This document shows, piece after piece, positions 53,721 to 63,670 of a DNA stretch of 64,000 bases (within the stretch, counting starts at the first letter, position 1; every line of letters starts with the position of its first letter). Position numbers and translations under genes: made by a program. This DNA is from Pseudolysinimonas kribbensis (lineage in GTDB: Bacteria > Actinomycetota > Actinomycetes > Actinomycetales > Microbacteriaceae): contig NZ_BSVB01000001.1 of the NCBI RefSeq assembly GCF_030161895.1, positions 3,162,001 through 3,226,000 on the forward strand. Direction: 5' to 3'. A model generated the notes under the pieces. It was not told the DNA's origin and searched no databases. It worked only from the letters and a program-made list of their open reading frames with translations.

Positions 53721-55469
53721 TCAGAGATTCGGCCGGTAGGTGATCGGGAGCCGCCGGTCGCGGCCGAACGCCATCCCCGAGATCTTCGGACCGATCGCAC
53801 CCTGCCGGCGCTTCCACTCCGACTGGTCGACCAGCTTCGCGACGAAGAACACCGTGTCGTGGTCGAAGCCCTGCGCCACGATGTCCTCGCGCCCGAGGCG
53901 CTGGGTCACGTACAGCTCCAGGATCGCGTCGAGCAGCTCGTAGGGCGGCAGCGTGTCCTGGTCGGTCTGATCCGGGCGCAGCTCGGCGCTCGGCGGCTTC
54001 TCGATCGACGCGACCGGGATCGGCTCGGTCTCGCCGCGCGAGCGGGCGTGCTCGTTGCGCCAACGCGCCAGTTCCCAGACGAGCGTCTTCGGCACGTCCT
54101 TGATCGGCGCGAAGCCGCCGGCCGCGTCACCGTAGATCGTCGAGTACCCGACCGCGACCTCGGTCTTGTTGCCGTTGGTCAGCGCCAGGTGGCCGTGCAT
54201 GTTCGACTCGGCCATCCAGATCATGCCCCGGATGCGCGCCTGCACGTTCTCGGCCGCGGTGCCGGTGAGCTGCAGCTGCTCCTCGATCGGCGCGACCAGG
54301 TCGGCGATCGCCTGCACCGAGAAGTGGATGCCGAGCCGCTCGGCGAGTTCGGCCGCGTCGTCCTTCGACCCCGGCGAGCTGTACCGGCTCGGCATCGAGA
54401 TGCCGTACACGTTGTCGGCGCCGATCGCGTCGGTGGCGAGGGCCGCGACGACGCTCGAGTCGATGCCGCCCGACAGCCCGAGCACCACCGAGGGGAACCG
54501 GTTCTTGCGCACGTAGTCGCGCAGGCCGAGCACGAGCGCGTTCCAGAGCTGCTCGCGATCGTCCGGCAGCACCGCCACGTCCCGAGCCAGGTCGGCCGGA
54601 TCCGGCGACGCCGGCAGGGTGATGTCGACCCGGGCGACGTGCTCGGGCAGCGGGGTGTCGGTCGCCTCGTCCGGGTCCACGTCGACGAGAAGCAGGTACT
54701 CCTCGAACTGCGGAGCCCGGGCGAGGATCGCGCCGGCGCCGTCGACCACGACGCTGTCCCCGTCGAAGACGAGGTCGTCCTGGCCGCCGACGATGTTGAC
54801 GTACGCGACGATCGTGTCGGTCTCCTGCGCGCGCCGCGTGACGAGCGGCAGCCGCACGTCGTCCTTGTCGCGCTCGAACGGCGACGCGTTGATCACCAGC
54901 AGCAGCCCCGCGTCGGCCTGCAGCACGCGGCCGACCGGGCCGCCGTCGCGCCACAGGTCCTCGCAGATGATGAGCGCGACGTCCGCGGCCGGTTCCCCGG
55001 GACGGGCGGTGCGCAGCACGAGCAGTTCGTCGCCCGGGATGAAGATGCGGTACTCGTCGAAGACCGAGTAGTTCGGCAGGTGGTGTTTGGCGTACCGGGC
55101 CTGGATCGCGCCGTGCTGCAGCACGGCGGCCGCGTTCTGCGCGACCGCGGTCGGAGCGTTGGACGAGCCGAGCAGCCGCGGCTCGAAGGGTCCGTCGGGG
55201 TAGCCGACGACGACGACGAGGTCGCCGAGGCCCTCCGCCTCCAGCCGCTCGGCGAGGGCCGGGACGGCGTCGTGCGCGGCGCGGAGGAACGAGGGCTGGG
55301 CGGCGAGATCCTCGATCGGGTAGCCGGAGAGGGCCATCTCGCCCGCGAGCAGGATGTCGGCCCCGGCATCCCGGGCTCGGCGCGCCGCCGCGACCAGGCC
55401 GTCGGCATTGCCGGAGAAGTTCCCGACGACCGGATTCGTCTGTGCCAGGGCCAATCGCAGACGGGGCAT
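53721..55469 (-). CDS. nadE: Glutamine-dependent NAD+ synthetase
   Basis: A 582-residue two-domain enzyme. The N-terminal nitrilase-like domain supplies ammonia from glutamine (Glu in LLAGEMALSGYP, Lys in ARYAKHHLPNY, Cys in ALIICEDLW), and the C-terminal synthetase has the P-loop LGLSGGIDSSVVAAL and the SMPSRYSS and NGNKTEVAVGYSTIYGD segments. It amidates nicotinic acid adenine dinucleotide. It diverges from glnA2 with 127 bases between. Confidence 0.96.
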   Translation of the reverse strand: MPRLRLALAQTNPVVGNFSGNADGLVAAARRARDAGADILLAGEMALSGYPIEDLAAQPSFLRAAHDAVPALAERLEAEGLGDLVVVVGYPDGPFEPRLLGSSNAPTAVAQNAAAVLQHGAIQARYAKHHLPNYSVFDEYRIFIPGDELLVLRTARPGEPAADVALIICEDLWRDGGPVGRVLQADAGLLLVINASPFERDKDDVRLPLVTRRAQETDTIVAYVNIVGGQDDLVFDGDSVVVDGAGAILARAPQFEEYLLLVDVDPDEATDTPLPEHVARVDITLPASPDPADLARDVAVLPDDREQLWNALVLGLRDYVRKNRFPSVVLGLSGGIDSSVVAALATDAIGADNVYGISMPSRYSSPGSKDDAAELAERLGIHFSVQAIADLVAPIEEQLQLTGTAAENVQARIRGMIWMAESNMHGHLALTNGNKTEVAVGYSTIYGDAAGGFAPIKDVPKTLVWELARWRNEHARSRGETEPIPVASIEKPPSAELRPDQTDQDTLPPYELLDAILELYVTQRLGREDIVAQGFDHDTVFFVAKLVDQSEWKRRQGAIGPKISGMAFGRDRRLPITYRPNL

Positions 55470-55596
55470 GCCAGTAGCCTAGGACGGGTCGGACCGCCAC
55501 CTCCGGCGCGATACCGAAGGGCCAGCGGAGCCGGGCGCTCGCGCGCGGCCGGCGAAGCGGCTGCGCCGCAGAGGCGGCGGCGCAGGAAAGGACACT

Positions 55597-56934
55597 GTGG
55601 ACAAGCAGCGTGACTTCGTCCTCCGCACGATCGAGGAGCGCGGCGTCAAGTTCGTGCGGCTGTGGTTCACCGACGTCGTGGGCACGCTCAAGTCGGTCGC
55701 GCTCGCCCCCGCCGAGGTGGAGGGCGCCTTCAGCGAGGGCGTCGGATTCGACGGCTCGGCGATCGAGGGTCTCGCGCGCTCGTCCGAGGCGGACGTGCTC
55801 GCCCATCCGGACCCGACGACCTTCCAGATCCTGCCCTGGCGCGGCGAGATCGACCCGACGGCCCGCATGTTCTGCGACATCACGACGCCCGACGGCCAGC
55901 CGGCGGTCGCCGACCCGCGCAACGTGCTGAAGCGCGCGCTCGCGAAGGCGAACGACCGCGGCTTCACGTTCTACACGCATCCCGAGATCGAGTTCTACCT
56001 GCTCAAGTCGTCGGAGCTCGTCGATGGGCAGCCGGTGCCGGTCGACAAGGCGGGCTACTTCGACAACGTGCCGGGCGGCACCGCGCACGACTTCCGTCGT
56101 CGTGCGGTCCGGATGCTGGAGGACCTCTCGATCTCGGTCGAGTTCAGCCACCACGAGGGCGGACCGGGGCAGAACGAGATCGACCTGCGCTACGCGGACG
56201 CGCTGACGATGGCCGACAACATCATGACCTTCCGCACGGTGGTCAAGGAGGTCGCGATCGAGCAGGGCTCCTACGCCACGTTCATGCCCAAGCCGTTCAC
56301 CGACCATCCGGGCTCCGGCATGCACACCCACCTCTCGCTGTTCGAGGGCGACGTCAACGCGTTCTACGACGCCGGAGGCCAGTACCAGCTCTCGGCGATC
56401 GGCCGCCAGTTCGTGGCCGGCCTGCTGCGGCACGCGCCCGAGGTGACGGCGGTGACGAACCAGTTCGTGAACTCGTACAAGCGACTGTGGGGCGGCGACG
56501 AGGCTCCGAGCTACATCACGTGGGGCCACAACAACCGCTCGGCGCTCGTGCGGGTGCCGCTGTACAAGCCCGGCAAGGGCAACAGCGCGCGCGTCGAGTA
56601 CCGCGGGCTGGACTCCGCCGTGAACCCGTACCTCGGCTTCGCGCTGCTGCTCGCGGCGGGCCTGAAGGGCATCGAGGAGGGCTACGAGCTGCCGCCGGAG
56701 GCCGAAGGCGACGTGTGGAGCCTCACGAGCGCCGAGCGGCGCGCCCTCGGCTACGACCGGCTCCCGGGCTCACTGGACGAGGCGCTGCGGCTCATGGAGC
56801 ACAGCGAACTGGTGGCCGAGACCCTCGGCGAGCAGGTCTTCGAATACGTGCTGCTCAACAAGAGGCGGGAGTGGAACGATTACCGCTCGCGGGTGACCCC
56901 GTTCGAGCTCGAGAGCAACCTCGAGATCCTGTGA
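55597..56934 (+). CDS. glnA2: Glutamine synthetase, GlnA2 type
   Basis: A 445-residue type I glutamine synthetase of the shorter GlnA2 class. The motifs are VGFDGSAIEG, HPEIEFYLL, HHEGGPGQNEIDLRYADAL, MPKPFTDHPGSGMHTHLSL and NNRSALVRVP. The adenylylation region reads GYELPPEA and lacks the canonical NLY context. GTG 55597 follows AGGAAAGG. The pair glnA2-glnE is conserved in Actinobacteria; glnE starts 14 bases downstream. Confidence 0.93.
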   Translation: MDKQRDFVLRTIEERGVKFVRLWFTDVVGTLKSVALAPAEVEGAFSEGVGFDGSAIEGLARSSEADVLAHPDPTTFQILPWRGEIDPTARMFCDITTPDGQPAVADPRNVLKRALAKANDRGFTFYTHPEIEFYLLKSSELVDGQPVPVDKAGYFDNVPGGTAHDFRRRAVRMLEDLSISVEFSHHEGGPGQNEIDLRYADALTMADNIMTFRTVVKEVAIEQGSYATFMPKPFTDHPGSGMHTHLSLFEGDVNAFYDAGGQYQLSAIGRQFVAGLLRHAPEVTAVTNQFVNSYKRLWGGDEAPSYITWGHNNRSALVRVPLYKPGKGNSARVEYRGLDSAVNPYLGFALLLAAGLKGIEEGYELPPEAEGDVWSLTSAERRALGYDRLPGSLDEALRLMEHSELVAETLGEQVFEYVLLNKRREWNDYRSRVTPFELESNLEIL

Positions 56935-56947
56935 GCCCCGAAACCTC

Positions 56948-59842
56948 GTGAGCCGATCGGCGTCGACCCTCACCGACCTCGCGCGGCTCGGCTTCGCGGG
57001 ACTGGGGGAGGCGTCCGGGCGGCTCGAGCACATCCCGGAGGAGCTCGATCCGGCGAGGCTCGTGCCGCTGTTCGCGCTCGCCGCGGACCCCGATCAGGCG
57101 CTGCGGCTGCTGCTCGGCCTGCTCGAGTCGGCCCCGACGGAGACGGCGGCGGTGCTGGCGGACGCGACGGACGGCGAGTCGGGGTCGGCGGCCTCTCTCG
57201 TACGGGTGCTCGGCGCGTCGGAGGGGCTCGCGGCGTTCCTGGGACGGCATCCGGAGCACCTGGACGCCCTGTGCCGGCCGATCACCGATCCGGGTGAGCC
57301 GGCCCCGATCGAGGCCTCCGGCACGGGGAGCGGGCCTGGAATGCGCTGCGCGTCGCGTACCGGCGCGAGCTGCTGCGGCTCGCGGCGTGGGACCTCGCGC
57401 AACCCGATCCCGCGGCCGTCGTCGACCGCGTGGCGTCGGCTCTCGCGGATCTCGCGGGCGCCGCCCTCGACGCGTCGCTCGCCGCGGCGCGGGCGGCGTC
57501 CGGCGACGACGGCACGCCGCTCGCGATCATCGGCATGGGCAAGTCCGGTGCGCGGGAGCTCAACTACCTGAGCGACGTCGACGTCATCTTCGTGACCGAG
57601 GGCGACGACGAGGCGGTCGCGCGGGCGACGAAGCTGGCGCGCGACACGATGCGCGGCATCCAGGAAGCGGCGCTCGAGCCGGGCCTGTGGGAGGTGGACG
57701 CCAACCTGCGCCCCGAGGGCAAGGACGGCGCGCTGGTGCGCACGCTCGAGTCGCACCTGGCGTACTACGAGCGCTGGGCCAAGTCGTGGGAGTTCCAGGC
57801 GCTGCTGAAGGCGCGGCCGCTCGCCGGGAACCGGCAGCTCGGGGAGCGCTACGTCGCCGGGGTCGCGCCCATGGTCTGGGCGGTGTCGACCCACGAGGGG
57901 TTCGTCGAGTCGGTGCAGGCGATGCGCGAGCGGGTGACGGCGCACATCCCGGCCGACGAGGTCGACGTGCAGCTGAAGCTCGGTCCGGGAGGGCTGCGCG
58001 ACGTGGAGTTCACGATCCAGCTGCTGCAGCTCGTGCACGGGCATGCCGATGCGGGGTGCGGCAGCGCTCGACCCTCGAAGCGCTCGCCGCCCTCGCCGAG
58101 CACGGCTACATCGGCCGGGTCGAGGCGGCCGAATTCGCGAGCGACTACCGGTTCCTGCGCACGCTGGAGCACCGGCTGCAACTGTCGCGGCTGCGCCGCA
58201 CCCACCTCATGCCCCGCGAGGAGGACGCGCTGCGGGTGCTCGCCCGGGCGAGTGCGCTGGCCACGACCGCCGACGGCCTGCTCGAGGCGTGGCAGCGGGT
58301 CAAGCACGAGGTGCGGGGCCTGCACGAGCGGCTGTTCTACCGGCCGCTGCTCTCGGCGGTGGCGGCGCTGCCGGAGGACGGGTACGCGCTGACGAGCGCG
58401 CAGGCGGAGGCGCGGCTGGCGGCGATCGGCTTCCAGGACCCGGCGGGGGCGCTGCGGCACATCGCGGCCCTGACGAGCGGCGTCTCGCGCCGGGCGCAGA
58501 TCCAGCGCACGCTGCTGCCCGTCATGCTGCAGTGGCTCTCGGACGGGGCGGACCCCGACTACGGCCTGCTCGCGTTCCGGCGGCTGAGCGACGACCTGGG
58601 CGAGGCGTACTGGTTCCTTCGGATGCTGCGCGACTCGTCGGGTGCCGCGAAGCGGCTGACCGAGGTTCTCTCCGGGTCGCGGTTCGTGGGCGGGCTGCTG
58701 GAACGGATCCCGGAGGCCGCCGAGTGGCTGGAGAACGACGCGGAGCTGCGGCCGAGGTCGCTCGCGGCGCTGCTGGATGAGACCAACGCGACGGTCGCGC
58801 GGCACGCGGACGACGCGGACGGGGCGGCGAGTGCGTTGCGCACGGCGCGGCGACGCGAGGTGCTGCGGATGGCGCTGGCCGGCATCCTGGGCCTCATCAC
58901 GGTCGAGGAGCTGGGCGTCGCTCTCGCCGACATCACGAGCGCGCTGCTGCAGGGGGTGCTGTCGCTCGTGCATCGACCGGGCGACGGGATCGAGTTCGGC
59001 GTGATCGCGATGGGCCGGTACGGCGGAGCCGAGCTGGGCTTCGGCAGCGACGCCGACGTGATGTACGTGTACCGGTCGGCCGGCGCGGACGACGACCGGG
59101 CGCAGCGCACCGCGGAGCAGATCGTGAAGGAGCTCAACCGGCTCACCGAGGACCTGCGGCTGCCGCTCGACCTGGACATCGGGCTGCGCCCGGAGGGCCG
59201 CAACGGCGCGGTCGTGCGCTCCCTCGAGTCGTATCGCGCCTACTACGCGCGCTGGTCGCTCACCTGGGAGGCGCAGGCGCTGCTGCGGGCGCGGGGGCGG
59301 CGGGGGATGCCGGCCTGCTGGCTGCGTTCACGGAGCTGGCCGACGAGATCCGCTACCCGCGCGTGCTGTCGGTCGCCGACGCGCGCGAGGTGCGGCGGAT
59401 CAAGGCGCGCGTCGAGGCGGAGCGGCTGCCGCAGGGTGCCGATCCGTCGCGGCACGTGAAGCTCGGGCGAGGGTCGCTGAGCGATGTCGAGTGGTTCGTC
59501 CAGCTGCTGCAACTGCAGCACGCCGCCTCGTTGCCGGCGCTGCGCACGACATCCACCCTGCACGCGCTCGCGGCCGCGGCCGAGGCGGGCCTCGTGCCGG
59601 CTCCGGACGCCGAGCGTCTGCGCGCTGCGTGGCTCATCGCCTCGCGCGCCCGGTCCGCGATGACGCTGTGGACGGTGAAGACGGCGGATGTGCTGCCCAC
59701 CGACCGCCGCGCCCTCGACGGCGTCGCCCGCCTGCTGGAGTACCCGCCCGGCAGCGCCTCGCAGCTCGAGGAGGACTACCTCCGAGCCACCCGGCTCGCG
59801 CGGCAGGTGTTCGAGCGCGGCTTCTACGGGGAGCAGTCGTGA
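56948..59842 (+). CDS. glnE: Bifunctional glutamine synthetase adenylyltransferase/deadenylase (frame broken at 57325-57328, 58053-58056 and 59293-59297)
   Basis: About 965 residues after repair, normal for GlnE. Two nucleotidyltransferase domains each hold GMG/GxD motifs: LAIIGMGKSGARELNYLSDVDVIFV (N-terminal) and VIAMGRYGGAELGFGSDADVMYVY (C-terminal), each followed by LRPEG and a GGL(R/S)D-type segment (GPGGLRDVEF, GRGSLSDVEW). It tunes glutamine synthetase to nitrogen supply. Three lost G bases, in GGGG, GGGG and GGGGG runs, restore ERAWNALRV, DAGVRQRST and ARGAAGDAGLL. The stop overlaps the Ddn-like start (GTGA). Confidence 0.94.
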
Positions 59843-60231
59843 GTCTGCGCAGCGGCTTCTTCACGGTGCTCAAGCACACGATCAACCCGATCGCGCTGCG
59901 GGCGGCCCGCAGCGGACGCGGTCCGTTCTCGCTCGTCCGGCACGTGGGCCGAACGACCGGCACGGTCTTCGAGACGCCGCTGATCCTCGCCGAGGTGCCG
60001 CAGGGTTTCGTCGCCGAGCTCACCTACGGCGAGAACGTGTCGTGGTACCGGAATGTCGTCGCGGCGCACGGGCGGTGCACGATCATCCGGGGCGGTGCCA
60101 CCTTCGCGATCGACCGGATGGACCGGCTGGAGACGGCGGCGGGGATGAGGGCGTTCGGCGCTCCGCGCAACCTCATCCTGCGCCTGCTGCGGCGGCGCGA
60201 ATTCCGCCTGCTGCACGTCGCGGGACGCTGA
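59839..60231 (+). CDS. Deazaflavin (F420)-dependent nitroreductase family protein (Ddn-like)
   Basis: A 130-residue split-barrel protein of the DUF385/Ddn family: it has GPFSLVRHVGRTTGTVFETPL, ELTYGENVSWYRNVVAAHG and IRGGATFAIDRM. Proteins of this family bind F420 or other cofactors; the active role here is unknown. Its GTG overlaps the glnE stop, so it is translated with glnE. Confidence 0.8.
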   Translation: MSLRSGFFTVLKHTINPIALRAARSGRGPFSLVRHVGRTTGTVFETPLILAEVPQGFVAELTYGENVSWYRNVVAAHGRCTIIRGGATFAIDRMDRLETAAGMRAFGAPRNLILRLLRRREFRLLHVAGR

Positions 60232-60270
60232 GAACGCGTCGCGGCATGGCCCACGGGTCGCAGTGGCGCG

Positions 60271-60507
60271 TCAGCCGGCCTCGGGATCGCGACCCGGCAT
60301 CCACTCGGCGATCTCACGACGCCATTCGGGCGCCTCGAACGGATCGGCGAAGTACTGGGTTTCGTGCACGACACGGTCGCGGTCGAACTCCATGATGGAG
60401 ACGGAGAAGGTCGGTGCGCCGTCGTAGCTGATGATGCATTCGGTGACCCAGAGGTGACCGGTGCCCTGAATGCGCAGTACCTGGAAACGGCGGGCGGCCG
60501 GATGGCC
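60271..60507 (-). pseudogene. C-terminal fragment of a SnoaL/NTF2-like protein
   Basis: About 78 codons resemble the second half of NTF2-like proteins (RFQVLRIQGTGHLWVTECIISYDG, then SVSIMEFDRDRVVHETQYFADPFEAPEWR). No start codon with a ribosome binding site and no N-terminal half of the domain can be found upstream before the LysR-like gene ends at 60539, so this looks like a remnant. An assembly deletion is possible too. Confidence 0.55.
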
Positions 60508-60538
60508 ACCGCGCTGTGACCTCCCGTGGTGGTGCGAG

Positions 60539-61093
60539 CTAGCGTGAGCTGTGCGCGGTGCGCCCGCGCACGATGCCGATGAAGGTGTCGGCGAGCGGAT
60601 GCGCGGAAGCCGTGGGCCAGACGAGCGAGATGCCGGTGTCCGGTGCGTCGCGCAGCGGGCGGGCGACGACGTCCTTGCGCGAGAGGGCTCGCGCGACCGA
60701 CTGGGGCAGGATCGCGACGCCGACGTTCGCCGCCACCAGGTCGACGGCCGGTGCGCCGTCGCCTCGCGCAAGGTCCACGTCGAGCAGGTTCTCGCCCGGC
60801 AGATCGGCGAGGTCGACCTCGCCGAGGCTCGCCACGAGCGATCCGCGCGGCGCGATCACGACCGGCCGCTCCCGGTACAGCGAGATGGCGTGCCGTCGAT
60901 CATCGGCGACGATGTCGCGGAGGAAGGCCATCTGCACGGCGCCCTCGTCGAGTGCGGAGAGGGCGGCATCCTGAACCAGCGGCCGGAGCTCGAGCCGTCC
61001 GCCCGGACGCCGTTCGCGCCAGATCCGCTCCCACTTGCCCGGCGTCACGCCCGGCACGAACGCGACGACGAGCACCCTCGCGTCGGCCGCCAT
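60539..61093 (-). CDS. Solo LysR-type substrate-binding domain protein
   Basis: A 184-residue protein that matches only the effector-binding half of LysR regulators: VLVVAFVPGVTPGKWERIWRERRP, LDEGAVQMAFLRD, VVIAPRGSL and the closing VGVAILPQSVARALSRKDVVARPL. The usual N-terminal HTH is absent and the 34-base gap to the divergent gene leaves no room for it. It may sense a ligand and act through another protein; the divergent DUF5997 protein is the natural partner. Confidence 0.8.
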   Translation of the reverse strand: MAADARVLVVAFVPGVTPGKWERIWRERRPGGRLELRPLVQDAALSALDEGAVQMAFLRDIVADDRRHAISLYRERPVVIAPRGSLVASLGEVDLADLPGENLLDVDLARGDGAPAVDLVAANVGVAILPQSVARALSRKDVVARPLRDAPDTGISLVWPTASAHPLADTFIGIVRGRTAHSSR

Positions 61094-61127
61094 GCGCTCA
61101 GGCTAGCCGCGGCCCGTACGCTCGGGG

Positions 61128-61562
61128 GTGACCGACATCCCGCGCGAGGACCGCCGCCAGCAGCCGAAGCCGCGGCAGCAGCAATTGCTGAAGCCCGAGA
61201 CCGCCGCCCAGAAGCTCGGTGTCTACCTGCCGGCGACCCCGGAGGCATTCCGCGCGGCGCCGATCTCCCGGGACGCGCTGCAGGCGCTGCAGGCCGACCC
61301 GCCGGAGTGGCTCGTCACCCTGCGTCGCGAGGGACCGCATACCCGCTCCGAGACGGCGCGCCGGCTCGGCGTCTCGAACTCGGCCCTCGCGCGCTCGGGC
61401 GTGAGCGACGCGATGACGACGGCCGAGATCCGGGCGCTGCTGGACGAGCGACCGGATTGGCTCATCGCCGAACGTGACAAGCACGCGCCCGGCACGGGAG
61501 TCGTCCCGGGCACCGCGATCGGCGAGCGCCCCGCACGAGGGGGAACCGACTCGCGCGGATGA
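61128..61562 (+). CDS. DUF5997 family protein with an HTH-like segment
   Basis: A 144-residue protein from GTG 61128. It has LLKPETAAQKLGVYLPATPEAF, typical of DUF5997, followed by PPEWLVTLRREGPHTRSETARRLGVSNSALARSGV, which reads like a small helix-turn-helix, and LLDERPDWLIAERD. It is divergent from a LysR ligand domain that lacks an HTH. I infer a DNA- or RNA-binding adaptor; function is not established. Confidence 0.8.
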   Translation: MTDIPREDRRQQPKPRQQQLLKPETAAQKLGVYLPATPEAFRAAPISRDALQALQADPPEWLVTLRREGPHTRSETARRLGVSNSALARSGVSDAMTTAEIRALLDERPDWLIAERDKHAPGTGVVPGTAIGERPARGGTDSRG

Positions 61563-61568
61563 GCCGGC

Positions 61569-62371
61569 TCAGGAGTGCGCGTCCAGCCACCTGCTGAAGC
61601 GGTCGAGGGTCGTCAGCGCCGCCGGCTCGTCGGGCTGGTTGAGGTGACCGTGACGCACCCCGGGCTCGACGATGTACTCGTGCTCGATGCCATGCGCCGA
61701 GAGCAGCTCGGCGTATGCCTGGGCCGACGGGCGCAGCCCGTCGATCTCGCTCGCCACGATCATCACCGGGGGCAGGCCGTCCGGTGCGACCACGCCGGGA
61801 ATCGCGGCGGCCGGAGCCCGGTCGAGCGGCTCGCGGATGAACCGCGTGTACATGGCCGTGACGTAGTCGGGCTCGCTGCGCTGGCCGGCAGGAAGCTGCT
61901 CGAGCAGCGCAGCGAGCGCTGCGGACGGCGCCGGTTGCACGGCGTGCAGGGTGGGGTAGGCCAGGACGATGGTGTCCGGCGGCCGCGTGGCGCCCGCGAC
62001 AGGGTCGCCGTCGCGCAGACGAAGCGCGGCGCCGAGCGCGAGGTTGCCGCCGGCGCTGGCGCCTCCGAGGTGTGCAGAGCGGGGGCGCCGAGCTCGGCCG
62101 CGTTCCGGCGCAGCCAGGCCCAGGCGATCAGGACGTCGTCGGACGGGGCGGGGAAGCGCACGGTGTCCGTGGCCAGACGATAGTCGGCCGTCACGACGAG
62201 GTGGCCGCGCGCGGCGAGCGTCGTGGCGACCCAGTCGGCCTCCGGCATCCGGAGGTCGCCTCCCGAGAAGCCGCCGCCGTGCAGCCACAGCAGCGCGTCG
62301 CCCCGGGGCCGATCGGGACGGTAGATCCTCACCGGGACGCCCGAGGCGTCGATCTGGGTGACGGGGCTCAC
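61569..62371 (-). CDS. HSL-type alpha/beta hydrolase (esterase) (frame broken near 62069)
   Basis: About 267 residues after repair. It has the HSL-family oxyanion motif LLWLHGGGFSGGD, the nucleophile elbow GGASAGGNLAL (Ser), the acid in VASEIDGLRPS and the His in GVRHGHL. One lost C in ACCTCGG on the coding strand joins LHT-LGGASAGG. I chose GTG 62371, which follows AAAGGCGG; a longer start at ATG 62434 has no ribosome binding site and overlaps the LacI-like operator. It is divergent from the LacI regulator and probably controlled by it. Confidence 0.82.
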
Positions 62372-62433
62372 GCGGGTCCGCCTTTCCGGAATTGGGGAGG
62401 GCGCGCCCTTCGAGAGCCGAAGCGCAACCGACA

Positions 62434-62447
62434 TTGAACCGTTTCAT
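62434..62447. promoter_or_regulatory. LacI-type operator in the esterase/lacI gap
   Basis: TTGAACCGTTTCAT contains TGAACCGTTTCA, one base off the symmetric TGAAACGTTTCA of LacI-family sites. It lies between the divergent esterase and regulator genes, close to an AT-rich TAAAATAGGAT. Confidence 0.6.
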
Positions 62448-62505
62448 CGTAAAATAGGATCGGACGTGGGCTCGTGTCAAATGCGACCCGAGGAAAGGTG
62501 CGGAC

Positions 62506-63509
62506 GTGGCTGGTTCGGTGGGGATTCGTGACGTCGCCGCACGCGCAGGTGTCTCCATCGGCACGGTCTCGAACGTCCTGAACAAGCCGGACCTGGTCTC
62601 CGAGGAGACCCTGATCAAGGTGCAGCGGGTCATCGACGAGCTCGGTTTCGTGCGCAACGACCTCGCACGCCAGCTGAAGATGGGTGGGGGCACGACGTTC
62701 GGGATGATCGTCCTGAATGTGGCGAACCCGTTCTTCGCGGAGCTGGCCCACGCGAGCGAGACGGCCGCCGAGCAACTCGGGTGCACGGTCGTGCTCGGCA
62801 GCAGCGACCAGCTTCCTCGACGTGAGGAGCGCTACATCGACCTCTTCGAGGAGCAGCGCGTGCGCGGCATGCTGATCGCCCCGCTCGATGGGCCGACGGC
62901 GCGCATCCGTCGCCTTCGCGAGCGAGGCACCCCGCTCGTGCTCTTCTCGAACCATCGCGACACCGGCGACTTCTGCACGGTCGCGATGGACGGCGACGCG
63001 GGTGGCTACCTCGCCGTGTCGCACCTCGTGGAGCAGGGCCGGCGCCACATCGCCTTCCTCGGCGGTCCTCTGCACCAGGTGCAGGACCGGTGGACCGGCG
63101 CGATGCGCGCCTGCGCCGAGACCTCCGGGGTCAAGCTGAGCCATATCGACACCGCCGACCAGACAATCGCCGACGGGCGAGCCGCGGGGAGCGGCTGGCC
63201 GGACTGTCGGAGGATCGGCCCGACGCCGTCTTCGCGGCGAACGATCTGCTTGCGCTCGGGTTGATGCAATCGCTCGTCCGGGCGGGCGTGCGACTTCCGC
63301 ACGACATCGCGATCGTCGGCTACGACGACATCGACTACGCAGCGTCCGCGATCGTGCCGCTCTCCACGATCCGGCAGCCGAAGAGAGACCTTGCCCGGGA
63401 GGCGGTCCGGCTCGTGCTCGACGAGGCGACGGATAAGGCCGGACACCGGCACGAGCATCTCCAACTGCCTCCCGAGCTGGTCGTCCGCGAGAGTTCGCAG
63501 CCCGCCTGA
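62506..63509 (+). CDS. LacI-family transcriptional regulator (frame broken at 63186-63189)
   Basis: About 334 residues after repair. The HTH is IRDVAARAGVSIGTVSNVLNKPDLVSEETLIKVQRVI, followed by the hinge LARQLKMG and a periplasmic-binding-protein-like core (VNVANPFFAELAHASETAA, DAVFAANDLLALGLMQ, IVGYDDIDYAASAIVPLSTIRQP). One G is missing from the GGGG run (AAGERLAGLSEDRPD). GTG 62506 is the start. Three TGAAACGTTTCA-like sites, at 62434, 63539 and 63671, are its probable targets, including the downstream sugar uptake operon. Confidence 0.9.
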
Positions 63510-63538
63510 AGGGGGTGGGTCGGAATGACCCGGGAGAT

Positions 63539-63552
63539 TTGAAACGTCTTAT
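63539..63552. promoter_or_regulatory. Weak LacI-type operator upstream of the sugar uptake gene
   Basis: TTGAAACGTCTTAT has a perfect left half (TGAAACG) and a poor right half. It lies 132 bases upstream of the site at 63671 and could be an auxiliary operator for looping. Confidence 0.35.
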
Positions 63553-63640
63553 GACGGCAAGGAACGTTCCAGTTCTGACCGTTGTGAGACGCGTTGCCCG
63601 GCCCCCGGGGCCCCGGAATACGGGGAATCTTGCGCCGCGC

Positions 63641-63669
63641 TTGACACACGTCCTCGCCCTGCTCAGAAT
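63641..63669 (+). promoter_or_regulatory. Promoter of the sugar-binding protein gene
   Basis: TTGACA (63641-63646) and CAGAAT (63664-63669) are 17 bases apart. The LacI-type operator begins two bases after the -10 element, the classical place for repression. Confidence 0.65.
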
Positions 63670-63670
63670 A

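Noticed and set aside
57294..58780. glnE pieces as individual genes
   Set aside because: Fragments in different frames join into one 965-residue GlnE by adding a single G at three G runs.
63590..63640. GC-rich inverted repeats around the CCCCCGGGGCCCC stretch as a terminator of lacI
   Set aside because: The pairing is ambiguous, starts about 90 bases after the stop and has no T tract, so I do not annotate it.
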